The position numbers and the translations under genes are program-made. A stretch of 22,146 bases of DNA from Clostridiaceae bacterium. GTDB taxonomy: Bacteria; Bacillota; Clostridia; Oscillospirales; Acutalibacteraceae. Each line of letters begins with the position of its first letter. Position 1 is the first letter of the stretch. Shown here piece by piece: positions 7,867-16,430 of this stretch. The notes beneath the pieces were generated by a model. The model ran no database searches, was not told the origin of the DNA, and saw only the letters and a list, made by a program, of their open reading frames with translations. Location: the NCBI GenBank assembly GCA_016293225.1, contig JAEDEQ010000027.1, positions 1 to 22,146 on the forward strand. The letters run 5' to 3'.

Positions 7867-8919
7867 TTATAAATTGTCTATTTCTTTCATAAGTTCAGAG
7901 ACAAGCTCATCTTCCCTGACTTTCCTGAGGATTTCGCCATGGCTGAAAACAAGGCCGCAACCGTCACCGCCGGCTATTCCGACATCGGCTTCCCTCGCCT
8001 CTCCCGGTCCGTTGACAACGCAGCCCATAACTGCAACTTTAATCGGCTTTTTGACGCTTCTTAGCTTTTCTTCAACCTCTTGCGCAAGGGAGATGAGGTC
8101 AATCTTTGTCCGTCCGCAGGTGGGGCAGGAAACAAGTGTGGGTGTGTCGTTGCGAAGACCGGCAGCCTTGAGAATATCAAGTCCGGCATAAACCTCCTGG
8201 GTCGGGTCAGCAGTGAGGGAAACACGTATTGTATCTCCGATGCCGTCCGTCAGCAGCGATCCGATTCCGACAGCGGATTTGAGCATTCCCATCCGCTTTG
8301 TTCCGGCCTCCGTAACTCCGAGGTGAAGCGGATAGCGGCACATTGCTCCAACCTCTTTATATGCCTTAATCATTGTCGGGACATCTGAAGATTTGATTGA
8401 AATTACGATATCGTCAAAGTCAAACCTTTCAAGGAGCCTTACATGATACATTGCGCTTTCCGCCATTGCCTGCGCAGTCGGCGCACCGTATTTTGCAAGT
8501 ATATGCTTTTCAACCGAGCCGGAATTCACGCCGATACGGATAGGCACGCCGTTTGAACGGCATTTTTCGGCAACAGCTTTCACATTTGCGTCGTCGCCTA
8601 TGTTACCCGGATTAATGCGTACCTTGTCCACTCCTGCCTCAACACATTCAAGCGCAATTTTATAATTAAAGTGAATGTCCGCAACAATCGGAACGGAAAT
8701 GTTCTCCTTGAGTGCGGCAACGGTTTTCACCGCCTCAAGATCCGGCACTGCAACACGGATAATTTCACACCCGGCTTTTTCAAGTGCTATAGCCTGTCTG
8801 ACATTGTTTTCAATGTCATGCGCTTTTGCATTGAGCATTGACTGAACAGAAACGGGGCTGTTCCCGCCGATGAAAATGTTTCCGACCTTAACCTTTTTGC
8901 TTTCTCGTCTTTCAATCAT
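7867..8919 (-). CDS. ispG: 4-hydroxy-3-methylbut-2-en-1-yl diphosphate synthase IspG
   Basis: IspG is the [4Fe-4S] enzyme of the MEP pathway that converts MEcPP to HMBPP. The product from the chosen start is 350 residues, normal for the compact bacterial form. VQSMLN (25-30), ADIHFNY (80-86), RINPGNIG (101-108) and GVNSGS (130-135) mark the TIM barrel. The iron-sulfur ligands are C265 and C268 (CPTC) and C300, with the fourth ligand glutamate at E307 (NGPGEA). I chose the ATG at 8917-8919 because a CAGGTG lies about 8 nt upstream and MIERRESKKV is where the family begins. An upstream ATG at 8979 would add 20 unrelated residues and overlap rseP. It sits between rseP and polC in the operon, close to dxr of the same pathway. 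Confidence 0.95.
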   Translation of the reverse strand: MIERRESKKVKVGNIFIGGNSPVSVQSMLNAKAHDIENNVRQAIALEKAGCEIIRVAVPDLEAVKTVAALKENISVPIVADIHFNYKIALECVEAGVDKVRINPGNIGDDANVKAVAEKCRSNGVPIRIGVNSGSVEKHILAKYGAPTAQAMAESAMYHVRLLERFDFDDIVISIKSSDVPTMIKAYKEVGAMCRYPLHLGVTEAGTKRMGMLKSAVGIGSLLTDGIGDTIRVSLTADPTQEVYAGLDILKAAGLRNDTPTLVSCPTCGRTKIDLISLAQEVEEKLRSVKKPIKVAVMGCVVNGPGEAREADVGIAGGDGCGLVFSHGEILRKVREDELVSELMKEIDNL

Positions 8920-8951
8920 AAAAGCACCTGTCCAACATCTGATTTCTGAAT

Positions 8952-10280
8952 TTACATGAAGCCTATTCCCGATATCCACTTCCAGATATCGCTTGCGGAG
9001 ATTACCGCCATGAAAACAAGGAGCAGAACAAGACCTGCGGCATGAATCCAGTTTTCATATTTCGGGGGTATCTTCTTCCTTGTGATAAGCTCAACGAACA
9101 TGAAAAACAGTCTTCCGCCGTCAAGCGCCGGTATCGGAAGAAGATTGAAAACTCCGATATTCACCGTAATGAGTGCCATAATCATGAGCATTGCGCTCCA
9201 GTCTGCACTCTGAACGCTCTGCTCGGTAACATCGGCAATAACGGAAACAGTTCCTATCGGCCCCGCAAGGTCGTTGAATCCGTATCTTCCCCGAATAATA
9301 TCAAAAAGGCTGAGATATACCATTCTTGACATTGTGGCAGTATATCTGAAAGCACCGCCGACAACATTCAGAAATCCTCTTTCCTCGCCGAGGATTGAAA
9401 AATCAAAAACAGTTACGGTCTGCATTTTGACCTTTTCAAAGGTCTTTTCCTCATCGCCGCGCAGAACGGTAAAGTCAATCGAGTAATCCTTATCCTTGCC
9501 GATTTCCTCCATGAGCGCTTGGTTTGTTGCAATCTTAACGCCGTTGACGGCAATGATTTTGTCTCCGTCCTTGAGTCCGGCTTTTTTGAGCTTGGAACTC
9601 ACAGAGGAAATGACGCAGCTTTCATCATAGGAAAAGTTTCCGCCGGTACGGACGGCGAAGTTGACTTCGGGAAGCTCAATCTTTTTTCCGTCACGCTCAA
9701 CAACAAAGGAGTATTTTCCCGTGTTGTTGCGCTGCATGAGAAAGCTTATATCGTAATCGGAAAACACACGCCTTGAGTCAATCTTCAGAATCTTGTCTCC
9801 GACCATCAGTCCGTTTTCGCCGTTGCTGACTGCGCCCTCATAAAACTGTGAAATCGTGTTTGTTCCAACAAGGGGATCTTTCTGGTTTGAACCGACGCCG
9901 GCAACAATCAGTACGCAAATCAGCACGCCGAGAATAATGTTAAAGGTTGCGCCTGCGGCAACGATTATCATCTTCTGCCAGAGCTTTTTGTTGCAGAACG
10001 CGCCCTCATCTTCGCTTTCCTCGTCCTCGCCCTCCATGCTGACAAAGCCGCCTATCGGGAAAAGGCGCAGGGCATACTTTGTAACCTTGCCCTGCTTTTT
10101 GAGGATGGTCGGTCCCATTCCGAGCGCAAACTCGTTGACCTTGACCTTGAAAAGCTTTGCAAAAATGAAGTGTCCGAACTCATGGATAAAGATTATCAAT
10201 CCAAAAAAGAGGACGGCAACAAGAATCGGCCACGCCTTGCTCCAGACCGCCGAAAAAGTTACGAGAAAATTCAATTTCAT
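8952..10280 (-). CDS. rseP: RIP metalloprotease RseP (site-2 protease) with two PDZ-like modules
   Basis: RseP is an intramembrane zinc protease that cuts membrane-embedded substrates such as anti-sigma factors and remnant signal peptides. The 442-residue product shows the zinc motif HEFGH (33-37) in the first membrane helix. FPIGGFVSM (74-82) follows, then a second membrane segment near 105-128, and the third zinc ligand lies in LLPIPALDGGR in the C-terminal part. Two PDZ-like stretches lie between: one around MVGDKILKIDSRRV and a clearer one around LKDGDKIIAVNGVKI. The start is supported by AAGGTGA 5 nt upstream; the dxr stop codon lies inside this ribosome binding site, so the two are probably coupled. 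The position in the uppS-cdsA-dxr-rseP block is conserved in Firmicutes. Confidence 0.95.
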   Translation of the reverse strand: MKLNFLVTFSAVWSKAWPILVAVLFFGLIIFIHEFGHFIFAKLFKVKVNEFALGMGPTILKKQGKVTKYALRLFPIGGFVSMEGEDEESEDEGAFCNKKLWQKMIIVAAGATFNIILGVLICVLIVAGVGSNQKDPLVGTNTISQFYEGAVSNGENGLMVGDKILKIDSRRVFSDYDISFLMQRNNTGKYSFVVERDGKKIELPEVNFAVRTGGNFSYDESCVISSVSSKLKKAGLKDGDKIIAVNGVKIATNQALMEEIGKDKDYSIDFTVLRGDEEKTFEKVKMQTVTVFDFSILGEERGFLNVVGGAFRYTATMSRMVYLSLFDIIRGRYGFNDLAGPIGTVSVIADVTEQSVQSADWSAMLMIMALITVNIGVFNLLPIPALDGGRLFFMFVELITRKKIPPKYENWIHAAGLVLLLVFMAVISASDIWKWISGIGFM

Positions 10281-10284
10281 TCTA

Positions 10285-11433
10285 TCACCTTACATGGCTT
10301 TCAACAAACTCTCTTGCGGCTTTGTCCGCTTCAAGAACGTCGGAAAGCGTATAATTATCCTTTGAAACGCCGTTTGAAATTGCCGCCTCAACAAGGTCAG
10401 CAATCTGGAGGAAGCCTGCTCTGCCGTTGCGGAAAAGCTCGTTGGCCTTTTCATTCGCACCGTTTGCAATTGCAGGGAAAAGACCACCCTTTTCAATTGC
10501 CGAGCGGCAAAGACTGATGCAGCGGAAAGTATCGTAATCCGGCTTTGAAAAAGTGAGACTATTGTAATCGCTGAGAGAAAGACGCTTCACCGGGGAGGGT
10601 ATTCTTTCCGGATAAGTCAGCGCATACTGGATCGGTATTCTCATATCCGGTACGCCGAGCTGCGCAATTACGGAGTTATCGACATATTCAATCAGCGAAT
10701 GAACAACGCTTTCGCGGTGAACAACAATCTGAATTTCAGACGGCGAAACATCAAAAAGCCAGACCGCCTCGATAAGCTCAAGTCCCTTGTTCATCATCGT
10801 TGCGCTGTCAACGGTAATTTTTGCGCCCATGCTCCAGTTGGGATGCCTGAGCGCCTCGGCAACGGTTACGTTTTCAAGCTCCGCCCTTGTTTTTCCGAAG
10901 AAGGGGCCGCCCGACGCCGTTAGTATTATTGATTTAAGCTCTTGCTTTTTATTCATCCCCTGAAGGCACTGAAAAATCGCGCTGTGTTCACTGTCAACGG
11001 GAAGAATACTGATATTATTCTCCTTTGCGGTGCGGGTTACAAGGCTGCCTGCAGCAACAAGAGTCTCCTTGTTTGCAAGGGCAAGCCCCTTTTTTGCGTT
11101 CAGTGCCGCAAGGGTCGGCTCAAGACCGGCCATTCCGACAATGCCGTTGAGAACAGTGTCTGCCGTTTCCTCTTGTGCACATTCGCAAACGCCCTTTTGA
11201 CCGCCGAGAACCTTGATATCAGTATCAGCGAGACGGATTTTAAGCTCCTTTGCGGCGTTTTCATCGGCAAGGGCAACCTTTTTCGGCTTGAATTTCCTTG
11301 CCTGTGCTTCAATGAGTTTTGCGTTGCTGTTCGCCGTCAGGGCAGTGACGGCGATGCCTGCATTTTCGCAAACATCAAGCGCCTGAGTGCCTATTGAGCC
11401 TGTTGAGCCTAAAATTGAAAGCTTTTCAGTCAT
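10285..11433 (-). CDS. dxr: 1-deoxy-D-xylulose 5-phosphate reductoisomerase
   Basis: Dxr carries out the first committed step of the MEP isoprenoid pathway, converting DXP to MEP with NADPH and a divalent metal. The 382-residue product has the nucleotide-binding GSTGSIG (9-15), ANKETLVAAG, the metal and substrate-binding PVDSEHSAIFQ, TASGGPF, the HPNWSMGAKITVDSATMMNKGLE region (the hallmark of the family, with the flexible-loop Trp) and QLGVPDMRIPIQYAL. Length is typical. An AAGGTGA precedes the ATG. It lies 17 nt downstream of cdsA and 4 nt upstream of rseP, so these are almost certainly co-transcribed. Together with ispG and uppS it makes this operon a supply line for undecaprenyl phosphate. 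Confidence 0.97.
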   Translation of the reverse strand: MTEKLSILGSTGSIGTQALDVCENAGIAVTALTANSNAKLIEAQARKFKPKKVALADENAAKELKIRLADTDIKVLGGQKGVCECAQEETADTVLNGIVGMAGLEPTLAALNAKKGLALANKETLVAAGSLVTRTAKENNISILPVDSEHSAIFQCLQGMNKKQELKSIILTASGGPFFGKTRAELENVTVAEALRHPNWSMGAKITVDSATMMNKGLELIEAVWLFDVSPSEIQIVVHRESVVHSLIEYVDNSVIAQLGVPDMRIPIQYALTYPERIPSPVKRLSLSDYNSLTFSKPDYDTFRCISLCRSAIEKGGLFPAIANGANEKANELFRNGRAGFLQIADLVEAAISNGVSKDNYTLSDVLEADKAAREFVESHVR

Positions 11434-11450
11434 TTTCTTTCACCTTAAAA

Positions 11451-12341
11451 TTATGCGTATATCAGCGCATAGATTCCGTAAAGCACGGGAAGAACAAACA
11501 TAGTGCTGTCAAAACGATCCATTATTCCTCCGTGACCGGGAAGAAGATTGCTGTAATCCTTGATTCCGACATTGCGCTTGAGCACGGATGCGGCAAGGTC
11601 ACCGAACATACTGACAACAGAAAGAACGCAGGAAACCGGAACAATATAGATATACTTCATTGCGCTTTCACCGAAGAAAGCGTGATACCCGAGCCTGCCC
11701 GTTCCGAGCGAATAACAGAACAGCAAAAGAACATTGGCTGCGGCGGTAATAAGCGTTCCGAAAACTGCGCCTTCAAAAGACTTTTTCGGGCTGATATTCG
11801 GCGTCATTTTGTGCTTTCCGAACTTGCGTCCGACAAGGAAAGCAAACGAATCCGTCAGCCATGAACATGAAAAAGCAAGCATAACAAGGAATGCGCCCTC
11901 ATGGTGGGAAAGCTTTTCGGGAGAGAGCTTTGCAATATCGTTGAGACGAATGAAACAAGTGAACGAATACGGAATTGCAACGGAGGCAAACAGCGTTACA
12001 ACAGAGTCAACATACTTGATTTCCTTGTTCAGAATTACCGCAAGGAAAAGCAGAGTAAGCGCATAGAAGCTGACAAAAACGCCGACTGCTTTGAGCGGTA
12101 TGTCATAGCTGACATAAAAAGCGGAAAAGGCGCTTGCGGCGCAGGCAACGGCATAAAGCAGCGGACTTTTCACCGAGCAGGCGTGCATCAGCTCATACGT
12201 TGCCATCGGAGCCACGGCGGCAACAAGCAATGTGTAGCCGAGCCTGAAGTCCGCGCAGATTGAAACCAGAAAAGCAATAAGCGCCGCAACGATAATGAGC
12301 GTTGACCTTGTGCGCTCGCCTTTGAACTTGATTTTTTTCAT
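11451..12341 (-). CDS. cdsA: Phosphatidate cytidylyltransferase
   Basis: CdsA makes CDP-diacylglycerol from phosphatidic acid and CTP, the branch point of phospholipid synthesis, in the cytoplasmic membrane. The 296-residue product is strongly hydrophobic with about seven to eight predicted membrane helices. Near the C-terminus it carries the complete family signature: SVLKRNVGIKDY followed by NLLPGHGGIMDRFD, including the paired acidic and basic residues needed for metal binding. The ribosome binding site is weak (TTTTGG region), so the start is supported mainly by length and the basic N-terminus MKKIKFKGERTRS. A perfect 20-bp palindrome separates it from uppS, which may tune its level relative to upstream genes. 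Confidence 0.95.
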   Translation of the reverse strand: MKKIKFKGERTRSTLIIVAALIAFLVSICADFRLGYTLLVAAVAPMATYELMHACSVKSPLLYAVACAASAFSAFYVSYDIPLKAVGVFVSFYALTLLFLAVILNKEIKYVDSVVTLFASVAIPYSFTCFIRLNDIAKLSPEKLSHHEGAFLVMLAFSCSWLTDSFAFLVGRKFGKHKMTPNISPKKSFEGAVFGTLITAAANVLLLFCYSLGTGRLGYHAFFGESAMKYIYIVPVSCVLSVVSMFGDLAASVLKRNVGIKDYSNLLPGHGGIMDRFDSTMFVLPVLYGIYALIYA

Positions 12342-12355
12342 ACATCTATACCAAA

Positions 12356-12375
12356 ACAGAAAAGCGCTTTTCTGT
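12356..12375 (-). terminator. Perfect 20-bp palindrome between uppS and cdsA (attenuator or processing hairpin)
   Basis: ACAGAAAAGC followed directly by GCTTTTCTGT forms a self-complementary 20-mer in the 49-nt gap between the uppS stop and the cdsA start. On the minus strand it is followed by only four T residues, so termination would be partial. It could equally be an RNA-processing or mRNA-stability element, or a binding site for a dimeric regulator. Seen: the palindrome; inferred: any role. Confidence 0.45.
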
Positions 12376-12390
12376 CCTTTCTTTCACATT

Positions 12391-13113
12391 TTATATTCCG
12401 CCGAAGCGGCGGTTGCGTTTTGAATATTCCTCAATTGCTTTGTCAAGATCCTCCGGCGTAAAGTCCGGCCAGAGGACGTCGCTTGAATAAAACTCGGCGT
12501 AGGCTGACTGCCAGATGAGGAAATTTGAAAGTCTGTTTTCTCCGCTCGGTCTGATAACAAGGTCGGGGTCGGGCTGACCGGCGGTGTAAAGATTATCCGA
12601 TATTGCTTCCTCCGTAATATCCTCGGGAGAAAGCTCGCCTTTTTCAATCCTTTTTGCAAGGCGTTTTGCCGCATGGACAATCTCGTCCCTGCCGCCGTAA
12701 TTCACGGCAATGTTAATATGTATTTTGTCTTTATCGCTTGAGCGTGCTTCAACAACATTCATAAGCTGTGCAATATCCTCGGGCATACCCTCCCGTGAGC
12801 CGATAAAGTGAATGTTATAGCCGGCCTCCTCGTTTTCACCCTCACGCTCCTCCATCTCTTCAAGATACTTTCTGAAAAGGTTCATAATTGTTCCGACTTC
12901 AAAAGCGGAGCGCTTCCAGTTTTCGGTTGAAAAAGCATAAAAGGTCATATACTTTATGCCGATATCGGAGCCGTACTGACAAATTTTCCTGAAAACCTCC
13001 GCGCCGACCTTATGACCCTCGGTGCGCTCAAGACCCCTTTTTTTCGCCCAGCGGCCGTTTCCGTCCATGATTATTGCAATGTGTTCGGGCAGAACGATAT
13101 GTTCTTTTTCCAT
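12391..13113 (-). CDS. uppS: Isoprenyl transferase (undecaprenyl diphosphate synthase)
   Basis: UppS condenses isopentenyl diphosphate onto farnesyl diphosphate to give the cis-C55 lipid carrier for peptidoglycan and wall polymers. The 240-residue product has the catalytic IMDGNGRWAKKRG (15-27, with the metal-binding Asp17), GHKVGAE at about 34-40, TFYAFSTENWKR at about 77-88, and the C-terminal PDPDLVIRPSGENRLSNF and WPDFT motifs. Length is usual. AAGGAG lies 8 nt upstream of the ATG. It is the first gene after the hairpin at 13189-13220 and may be the first gene of a sub-operon, although I do not see a convincing promoter in front of it. Confidence 0.96.
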   Translation of the reverse strand: MEKEHIVLPEHIAIIMDGNGRWAKKRGLERTEGHKVGAEVFRKICQYGSDIGIKYMTFYAFSTENWKRSAFEVGTIMNLFRKYLEEMEEREGENEEAGYNIHFIGSREGMPEDIAQLMNVVEARSSDKDKIHINIAVNYGGRDEIVHAAKRLAKRIEKGELSPEDITEEAISDNLYTAGQPDPDLVIRPSGENRLSNFLIWQSAYAEFYSSDVLWPDFTPEDLDKAIEEYSKRNRRFGGI

Positions 13114-13188
13114 TTTACGGCTCCTTCTTAAAAAATACTTTCACGCAGTGGAATAAAAATCCTGTTGTCTGCACTCTGAAACCTGCTT

Positions 13189-13220
13189 AAAGAGGCTGCC
13201 GCAAACGCCGCAGCCTCTTT
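13189..13220 (-). terminator. Strong hairpin between frr and uppS, probable (partial) terminator
   Basis: Arms 13189-13199 and 13210-13220 (AAAGAGGCTGC / GCAGCCTCTTT) pair perfectly over 11 bp around a 10-nt loop. On the minus strand only three T residues follow the stem, then AAGC. The seven-T run is on the plus-strand side, where no gene reads toward it. I therefore read it as an attenuating or processing hairpin for the pyrH-frr transcript, with complete termination uncertain. Confidence 0.55.
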
Positions 13221-13255
13221 TTTTGCTTTTTTGACCGCCGTCCGGTCAATCGTAA

Positions 13256-13810
13256 TCAGATTTCCATAATCTCTTTTTCTTTTGCGTCGGCAACGGCTTC
13301 AATATCCTTGATGCAGTTGTCGGTAATCTTCTGAATTTCCTTTTCTCCGTCCTTGAGGTCATCCTCGGTAATCTCTGAATTCTTCTTCATTGCCTTGAGC
13401 TTTTCAATGCAGTCGCGGCGGATTGAGCGCGCGGCAACCTTTGAGTTTTCGGCAATCTTCTGAACCTCCTTAACAAGCTCGCGTCTTCTGTCCTCGGTGA
13501 GGGGCGGGAAGGTCAGGCGGATAACCGTTCCGTCGTTCTGCGGATTGATTCCGATATCGGAGGCAAGAATGGCCTTTTCAATGCCCTTGAGAACGGATTT
13601 GTCCCACGGCTGAATAACAAGCACTCTCGCTTCGGAAACGGAAACGGAGGCAAGCTGGCCAACGGGAGTCGGCGTACCGTAATAATCAACGGTCAGCTTA
13701 TCGAGAATCTGCGGATTGGCTCTTCCTGCACGGATGCCTGCATATTCGCTCTTGAGAGCGTTCACGGTTTTGCCCATTTTTGTTTTGGCTTTTTCAAATA
13801 CTTCTTGCAT
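13256..13810 (-). CDS. frr: Ribosome recycling factor
   Basis: Frr splits the post-termination ribosome together with EF-G. The 184-residue product matches the family in length and layout: an N-terminal helix, the conserved IRAGRANPQILD (26-37), DYYGTPTPVGQLASVSV in the second domain, VIQPWDKS, FPPLTEDRRRELVK, and two long C-terminal helices that complete the three-helix bundle. AAAGGAG lies 8 nt upstream of the ATG at 13808-13810. It follows pyrH by about 109 nt, in which I see no promoter or hairpin, so the two genes are likely co-transcribed from the pyrH promoter. Confidence 0.97.
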   Translation of the reverse strand: MQEVFEKAKTKMGKTVNALKSEYAGIRAGRANPQILDKLTVDYYGTPTPVGQLASVSVSEARVLVIQPWDKSVLKGIEKAILASDIGINPQNDGTVIRLTFPPLTEDRRRELVKEVQKIAENSKVAARSIRRDCIEKLKAMKKNSEITEDDLKDGEKEIQKITDNCIKDIEAVADAKEKEIMEI

Positions 13811-13919
13811 AATGATAACTCCTTTTACTGATGTAATGTTTAATAAATTTTATGAAAATGCTCAGCCGGTCTGTTAAGCTGCGATTGCCCACACAACAGC
13901 AATTATTACCAAAGCCCCG

Positions 13920-14624
13920 TTACGACACTATCGTTCCGATTTTTTCGCCCTTAACGGCGCGGACAATGTTTTCCGGGTCGTTGAGGTTAAAGACAAGGAT
14001 AGAGATTTTGTTGTCCCGGCAAAGCGAGGCGGCGGTGCTGTCCATTACGGCAAGGCCTTTTTCAAGGATTTCGCTGTGGGTAAGGGTGTCATACTTTACC
14101 GCGTCGGGATACTTGTTCGGATCCTTGTCATAAACGCCGTCAACGTTAGTTGCCTTGAAGATAATCTCCGCGTTAATCTCCGCCGCGCGAAGAGCCGCCG
14201 CCGTATCGGTTGAAAAGAACGGGTTGCCCGTTCCGCAGCCGAAGATGACAACTCTGCCCTTTTCAAGGTGGCGGACCGCTTTGTTTCTGATATAAGGCTC
14301 CGCAACCTGCTGCATGGAGATTGCCGTCTGCACTCTTACGGGAACGCCGAGCTGCTCAAGCGTATCGGCAAGGGCAAGGGAGTTCATCGCCGTTGCAAGC
14401 ATTCCCATGTGGTCGGCTCTTGTGCGGTCCATCTCGCCGCTGCTGCGTCCGCGCCAGAAGTTTCCGCCGCCGACAACAAGACCTATCTGCACGCCGAGAT
14501 CGGCGCAGTCCTTGACCGCCCTGCAAATTTTATTAACCGTTTCAAAGTCAATGCCTTTTCCGTCCTTACCGGCAAGAACCTCTCCGCTGAGCTTGAGAAG
14601 GATCCTCTTATATACATTCTGCAT
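13920..14624 (-). CDS. pyrH: UMP kinase
   Basis: PyrH phosphorylates UMP to UDP and is a hexameric amino-acid-kinase-fold enzyme, allosterically regulated. From the chosen start the product is 234 residues, close to the usual 235-240. It shows LLKLSGE (9-15), VVGGGNFWRG (49-58), the DHMGMLATAMNSLAL region, FGCGTGNPFFSTDTAAALRA and ATNVDGVYDKDP. An upstream in-frame ATG at 14759 would add 45 non-homologous residues. That longer start is ruled out because it lies at or before the transcription start predicted from the promoter at 14762-14790. The ribosome binding site (AGGACGG) is somewhat far from the ATG. The usual upstream partners rpsB and tsf are absent. Confidence 0.95.
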   Translation of the reverse strand: MQNVYKRILLKLSGEVLAGKDGKGIDFETVNKICRAVKDCADLGVQIGLVVGGGNFWRGRSSGEMDRTRADHMGMLATAMNSLALADTLEQLGVPVRVQTAISMQQVAEPYIRNKAVRHLEKGRVVIFGCGTGNPFFSTDTAAALRAAEINAEIIFKATNVDGVYDKDPNKYPDAVKYDTLTHSEILEKGLAVMDSTAASLCRDNKISILVFNLNDPENIVRAVKGEKIGTIVS

Positions 14625-14674
14625 TTTTAATGACCGTCCTTTCCGGAACACAAAAAGCTGAAATCGGGTTCTGA

Positions 14675-14694
14675 CTGCGCAGAACAGTGCGCAG
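14675..14694 (-). promoter_or_regulatory. Hairpin in the pyrH leader
   Basis: CTGCGC and GCGCAG pair around an 8-nt loop within the leader of about 130 nt between the predicted pyrH transcription start and its ATG. It could affect translation or act as an attenuator, but no T run follows it on the minus strand. I see the pairing only; a link to pyrimidine control is speculation. Confidence 0.35.
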
Positions 14695-14761
14695 CTTTGT
14701 TTTACCGTCTTGTGAAAAATGTCGATATTGCTCGGTGTACCCTGTAAATACCTATACAAAT

Positions 14762-14790
14762 ATTTTACTAAATATGAACCGTGGTGTAAA
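14762..14790 (-). promoter_or_regulatory. Sigma-A promoter for pyrH-frr
   Basis: On the minus strand TTTACA (14785-14790), 17 nt, TAAAAT (14762-14767); each box is one base off consensus. The predicted start is near 14755, giving a leader of about 130 nt before the pyrH ATG at 14624. It sits directly after the stop of the hydrolase gene at 14808. No terminator is visible between them, so pcrA-operon read-through could also feed pyrH. Confidence 0.75.
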
Positions 14791-14807
14791 GTGTTTTTTC
14801 AAATATT

Positions 14808-16406
14808 TTATACGGCCTTAAAAAAGAACGCTCTGATGAACGCAAGCATACGTCCGAACCAATCGTCAAGCTTTTCAAGGAAGCTCTTTTGCTGAGCGTC
14901 CGACGGAATTTCGGCTCCCTCGGTCAGCGACGTGCATTTTCCGCTGCTTCTGTCAAGCGAAAGGAACTGCGGATAAAGCGGATTTGTCCTCACGTCAACG
15001 GGCTCCTCGGAGGTTGAAAGCCAGACAAGAAGTCTGCCGCTGTCCTGCTCTCTGCCGTATTCAACATGGCTCATGTTCTTTATGAACCAGGTTTTTTCCG
15101 GAAGAATACAGACCGAAGCGTCAATAACTTTATCGGTTGAAATGTGGTTGTGACTCTTGTTGGTGCAAACGCTTTCACGCAGGCAGGAGGAAGTGTCAAG
15201 CGTTTTTCCGTAATCCGCAACCTCGGCATAGCCCGTCATAAGATATGTATCAATAAGGCTGTCGGTATGATTGCAGGCGCTTTCCGTGAGCGGGATTCCC
15301 GCGTAGCCGTAGGCTCCCGTAAAATATACGTTTACGCCGCTGCTTTCCGCCTTTTCAATAAGCTCCTGAGCTTTCATTCCGACGTTATACGCGTACTCGT
15401 CGGTCTTTGCAATAAAGCTGTCGCTCAAGGATGCGTAAGGAATCATCTGCTTTTTTGCTTTTTCATAATACTCGCAGTTCATAAGTCCCCATATTCCGGG
15501 GAAACGGACAAAGGTATCCATGAACACCTTTGCATAGACCGGCTCCTTCAGCTTTTCAATCATCGCTCTGAGATAAGCGTCAATCGCTTTTTTTGCGCTT
15601 TTGCCGTATTTTTTAATAACGTCCTTACCAAGGCCGAAAAGCTCATAGGCAAAATCGCTTTTTATCAGGTGTTCTTCAATACAGTTAAGAACCGCGTCAA
15701 ATTCAATTTCAATATTTCCCGTAAAAAGCTTTCCGACTATATCCGTTCCGAAAACAGCCGTTGAGGCAAAAACAACGTTATGAAGCTTCTCGGTGCCGTA
15801 TTTATAAAAATAAGATGTTGCCACCGTTCCGCCGAAGCTCATTGCAACAAGCGAAACCTTTTCGCTTCCGGTCTCCTCAAGAACCTTGTCAATCATTACT
15901 TTTAAATCGTCGGCAATATCAAGCGCGCTTCTTCTGAAATCAAAATAGAAGAAATATGCCCTGTCCCAGCCGATTTTTTCCGCAATCGCGCGTATTACGC
16001 CCTTTTCGGTAGACTTTGTTGACTCATCGTCTTTAAACACTTCATAATTTCCGACATTTTCCGTAAAAACGGTGGCGGAAACATTATAAACGGAGTCTCC
16101 GTTTTCATCGCACTTCAGTTTTTCAAACAAACCGTGGATAGGCTCCATGCCGTATTTGCCGAGGATATCCCATTTGTTAAGCAGAGCCGACGCGCTCAGC
16201 GAGGGCGCAACACCCAGTACACTTTTAACGATTGTTTCCGCAGAGGGCGGAAAAGCTGTTTCCGAGGTATCCATGTCATAAAGGGGGAAAGCTCCCATTC
16301 CGCTGACAAGAATAACGGGTGTGCTTTCTTCGTCCTTTGCAAAGGCGAGCGTCATGCAGGAAAAAGCAAGCAAAGCACAAAGAATAAGCGAAATAATCCT
16401 TTTCAT
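14808..16406 (-). CDS. Secreted LCAT-like alpha/beta hydrolase (copy A)
   Basis: The 532-residue product has a signal peptide (MKRIISLILCALLAFSCM, cut after AFA at about 23) and an alpha/beta-hydrolase core that resembles the lecithin:cholesterol acyltransferase family. It has an N-terminal VILVSGMGAFP strand-loop, FYFDFRRS (153-160, equal to the YDWR motif) and the nucleophile elbow AMSFGG (188-193, Ser190). A likely catalytic Asp lies in STDKVIDAS (D425) and His in WFIKNMSHV (H447). The usual GxSxG first glycine is alanine. The C-terminus ends in an amphipathic or hydrophobic helix (about 505-532). It is a diverged tandem paralogue of the gene 24 nt upstream and follows pcrA. A lipase, esterase or acyltransferase acting outside the cell is the best reading; the substrate is unknown. 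Confidence 0.85.
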   Translation of the reverse strand: MKRIISLILCALLAFSCMTLAFAKDEESTPVILVSGMGAFPLYDMDTSETAFPPSAETIVKSVLGVAPSLSASALLNKWDILGKYGMEPIHGLFEKLKCDENGDSVYNVSATVFTENVGNYEVFKDDESTKSTEKGVIRAIAEKIGWDRAYFFYFDFRRSALDIADDLKVMIDKVLEETGSEKVSLVAMSFGGTVATSYFYKYGTEKLHNVVFASTAVFGTDIVGKLFTGNIEIEFDAVLNCIEEHLIKSDFAYELFGLGKDVIKKYGKSAKKAIDAYLRAMIEKLKEPVYAKVFMDTFVRFPGIWGLMNCEYYEKAKKQMIPYASLSDSFIAKTDEYAYNVGMKAQELIEKAESSGVNVYFTGAYGYAGIPLTESACNHTDSLIDTYLMTGYAEVADYGKTLDTSSCLRESVCTNKSHNHISTDKVIDASVCILPEKTWFIKNMSHVEYGREQDSGRLLVWLSTSEEPVDVRTNPLYPQFLSLDRSSGKCTSLTEGAEIPSDAQQKSFLEKLDDWFGRMLAFIRAFFFKAV

Positions 16407-16430
16407 TTTTTATTTTCTCCTCTTTTATAA

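Noticed and set aside
8920..8979. A longer ispG starting at 8979
   Set aside because: It would overlap rseP by 28 nt and add 20 residues foreign to the family. The ATG at 8919 has a ribosome binding site and gives the usual N-terminus.
13241..13256. Small GACCG/CGGTC hairpin next to the frr stop as a terminator
   Set aside because: The stem is only 5 bp and is followed by A residues on the minus strand, so it cannot be an intrinsic terminator there.
14625..14759. A longer pyrH starting at 14759
   Set aside because: That ATG lies at or before the transcription start predicted from the promoter at 14762-14790, and the extra 45 residues have no place in the UMP kinase fold.
15144..15764. A 206-codon open frame on the plus strand inside hydrolase copy A
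   Set aside because: It is antisense to a well-supported gene, with no promoter or ribosome binding site.
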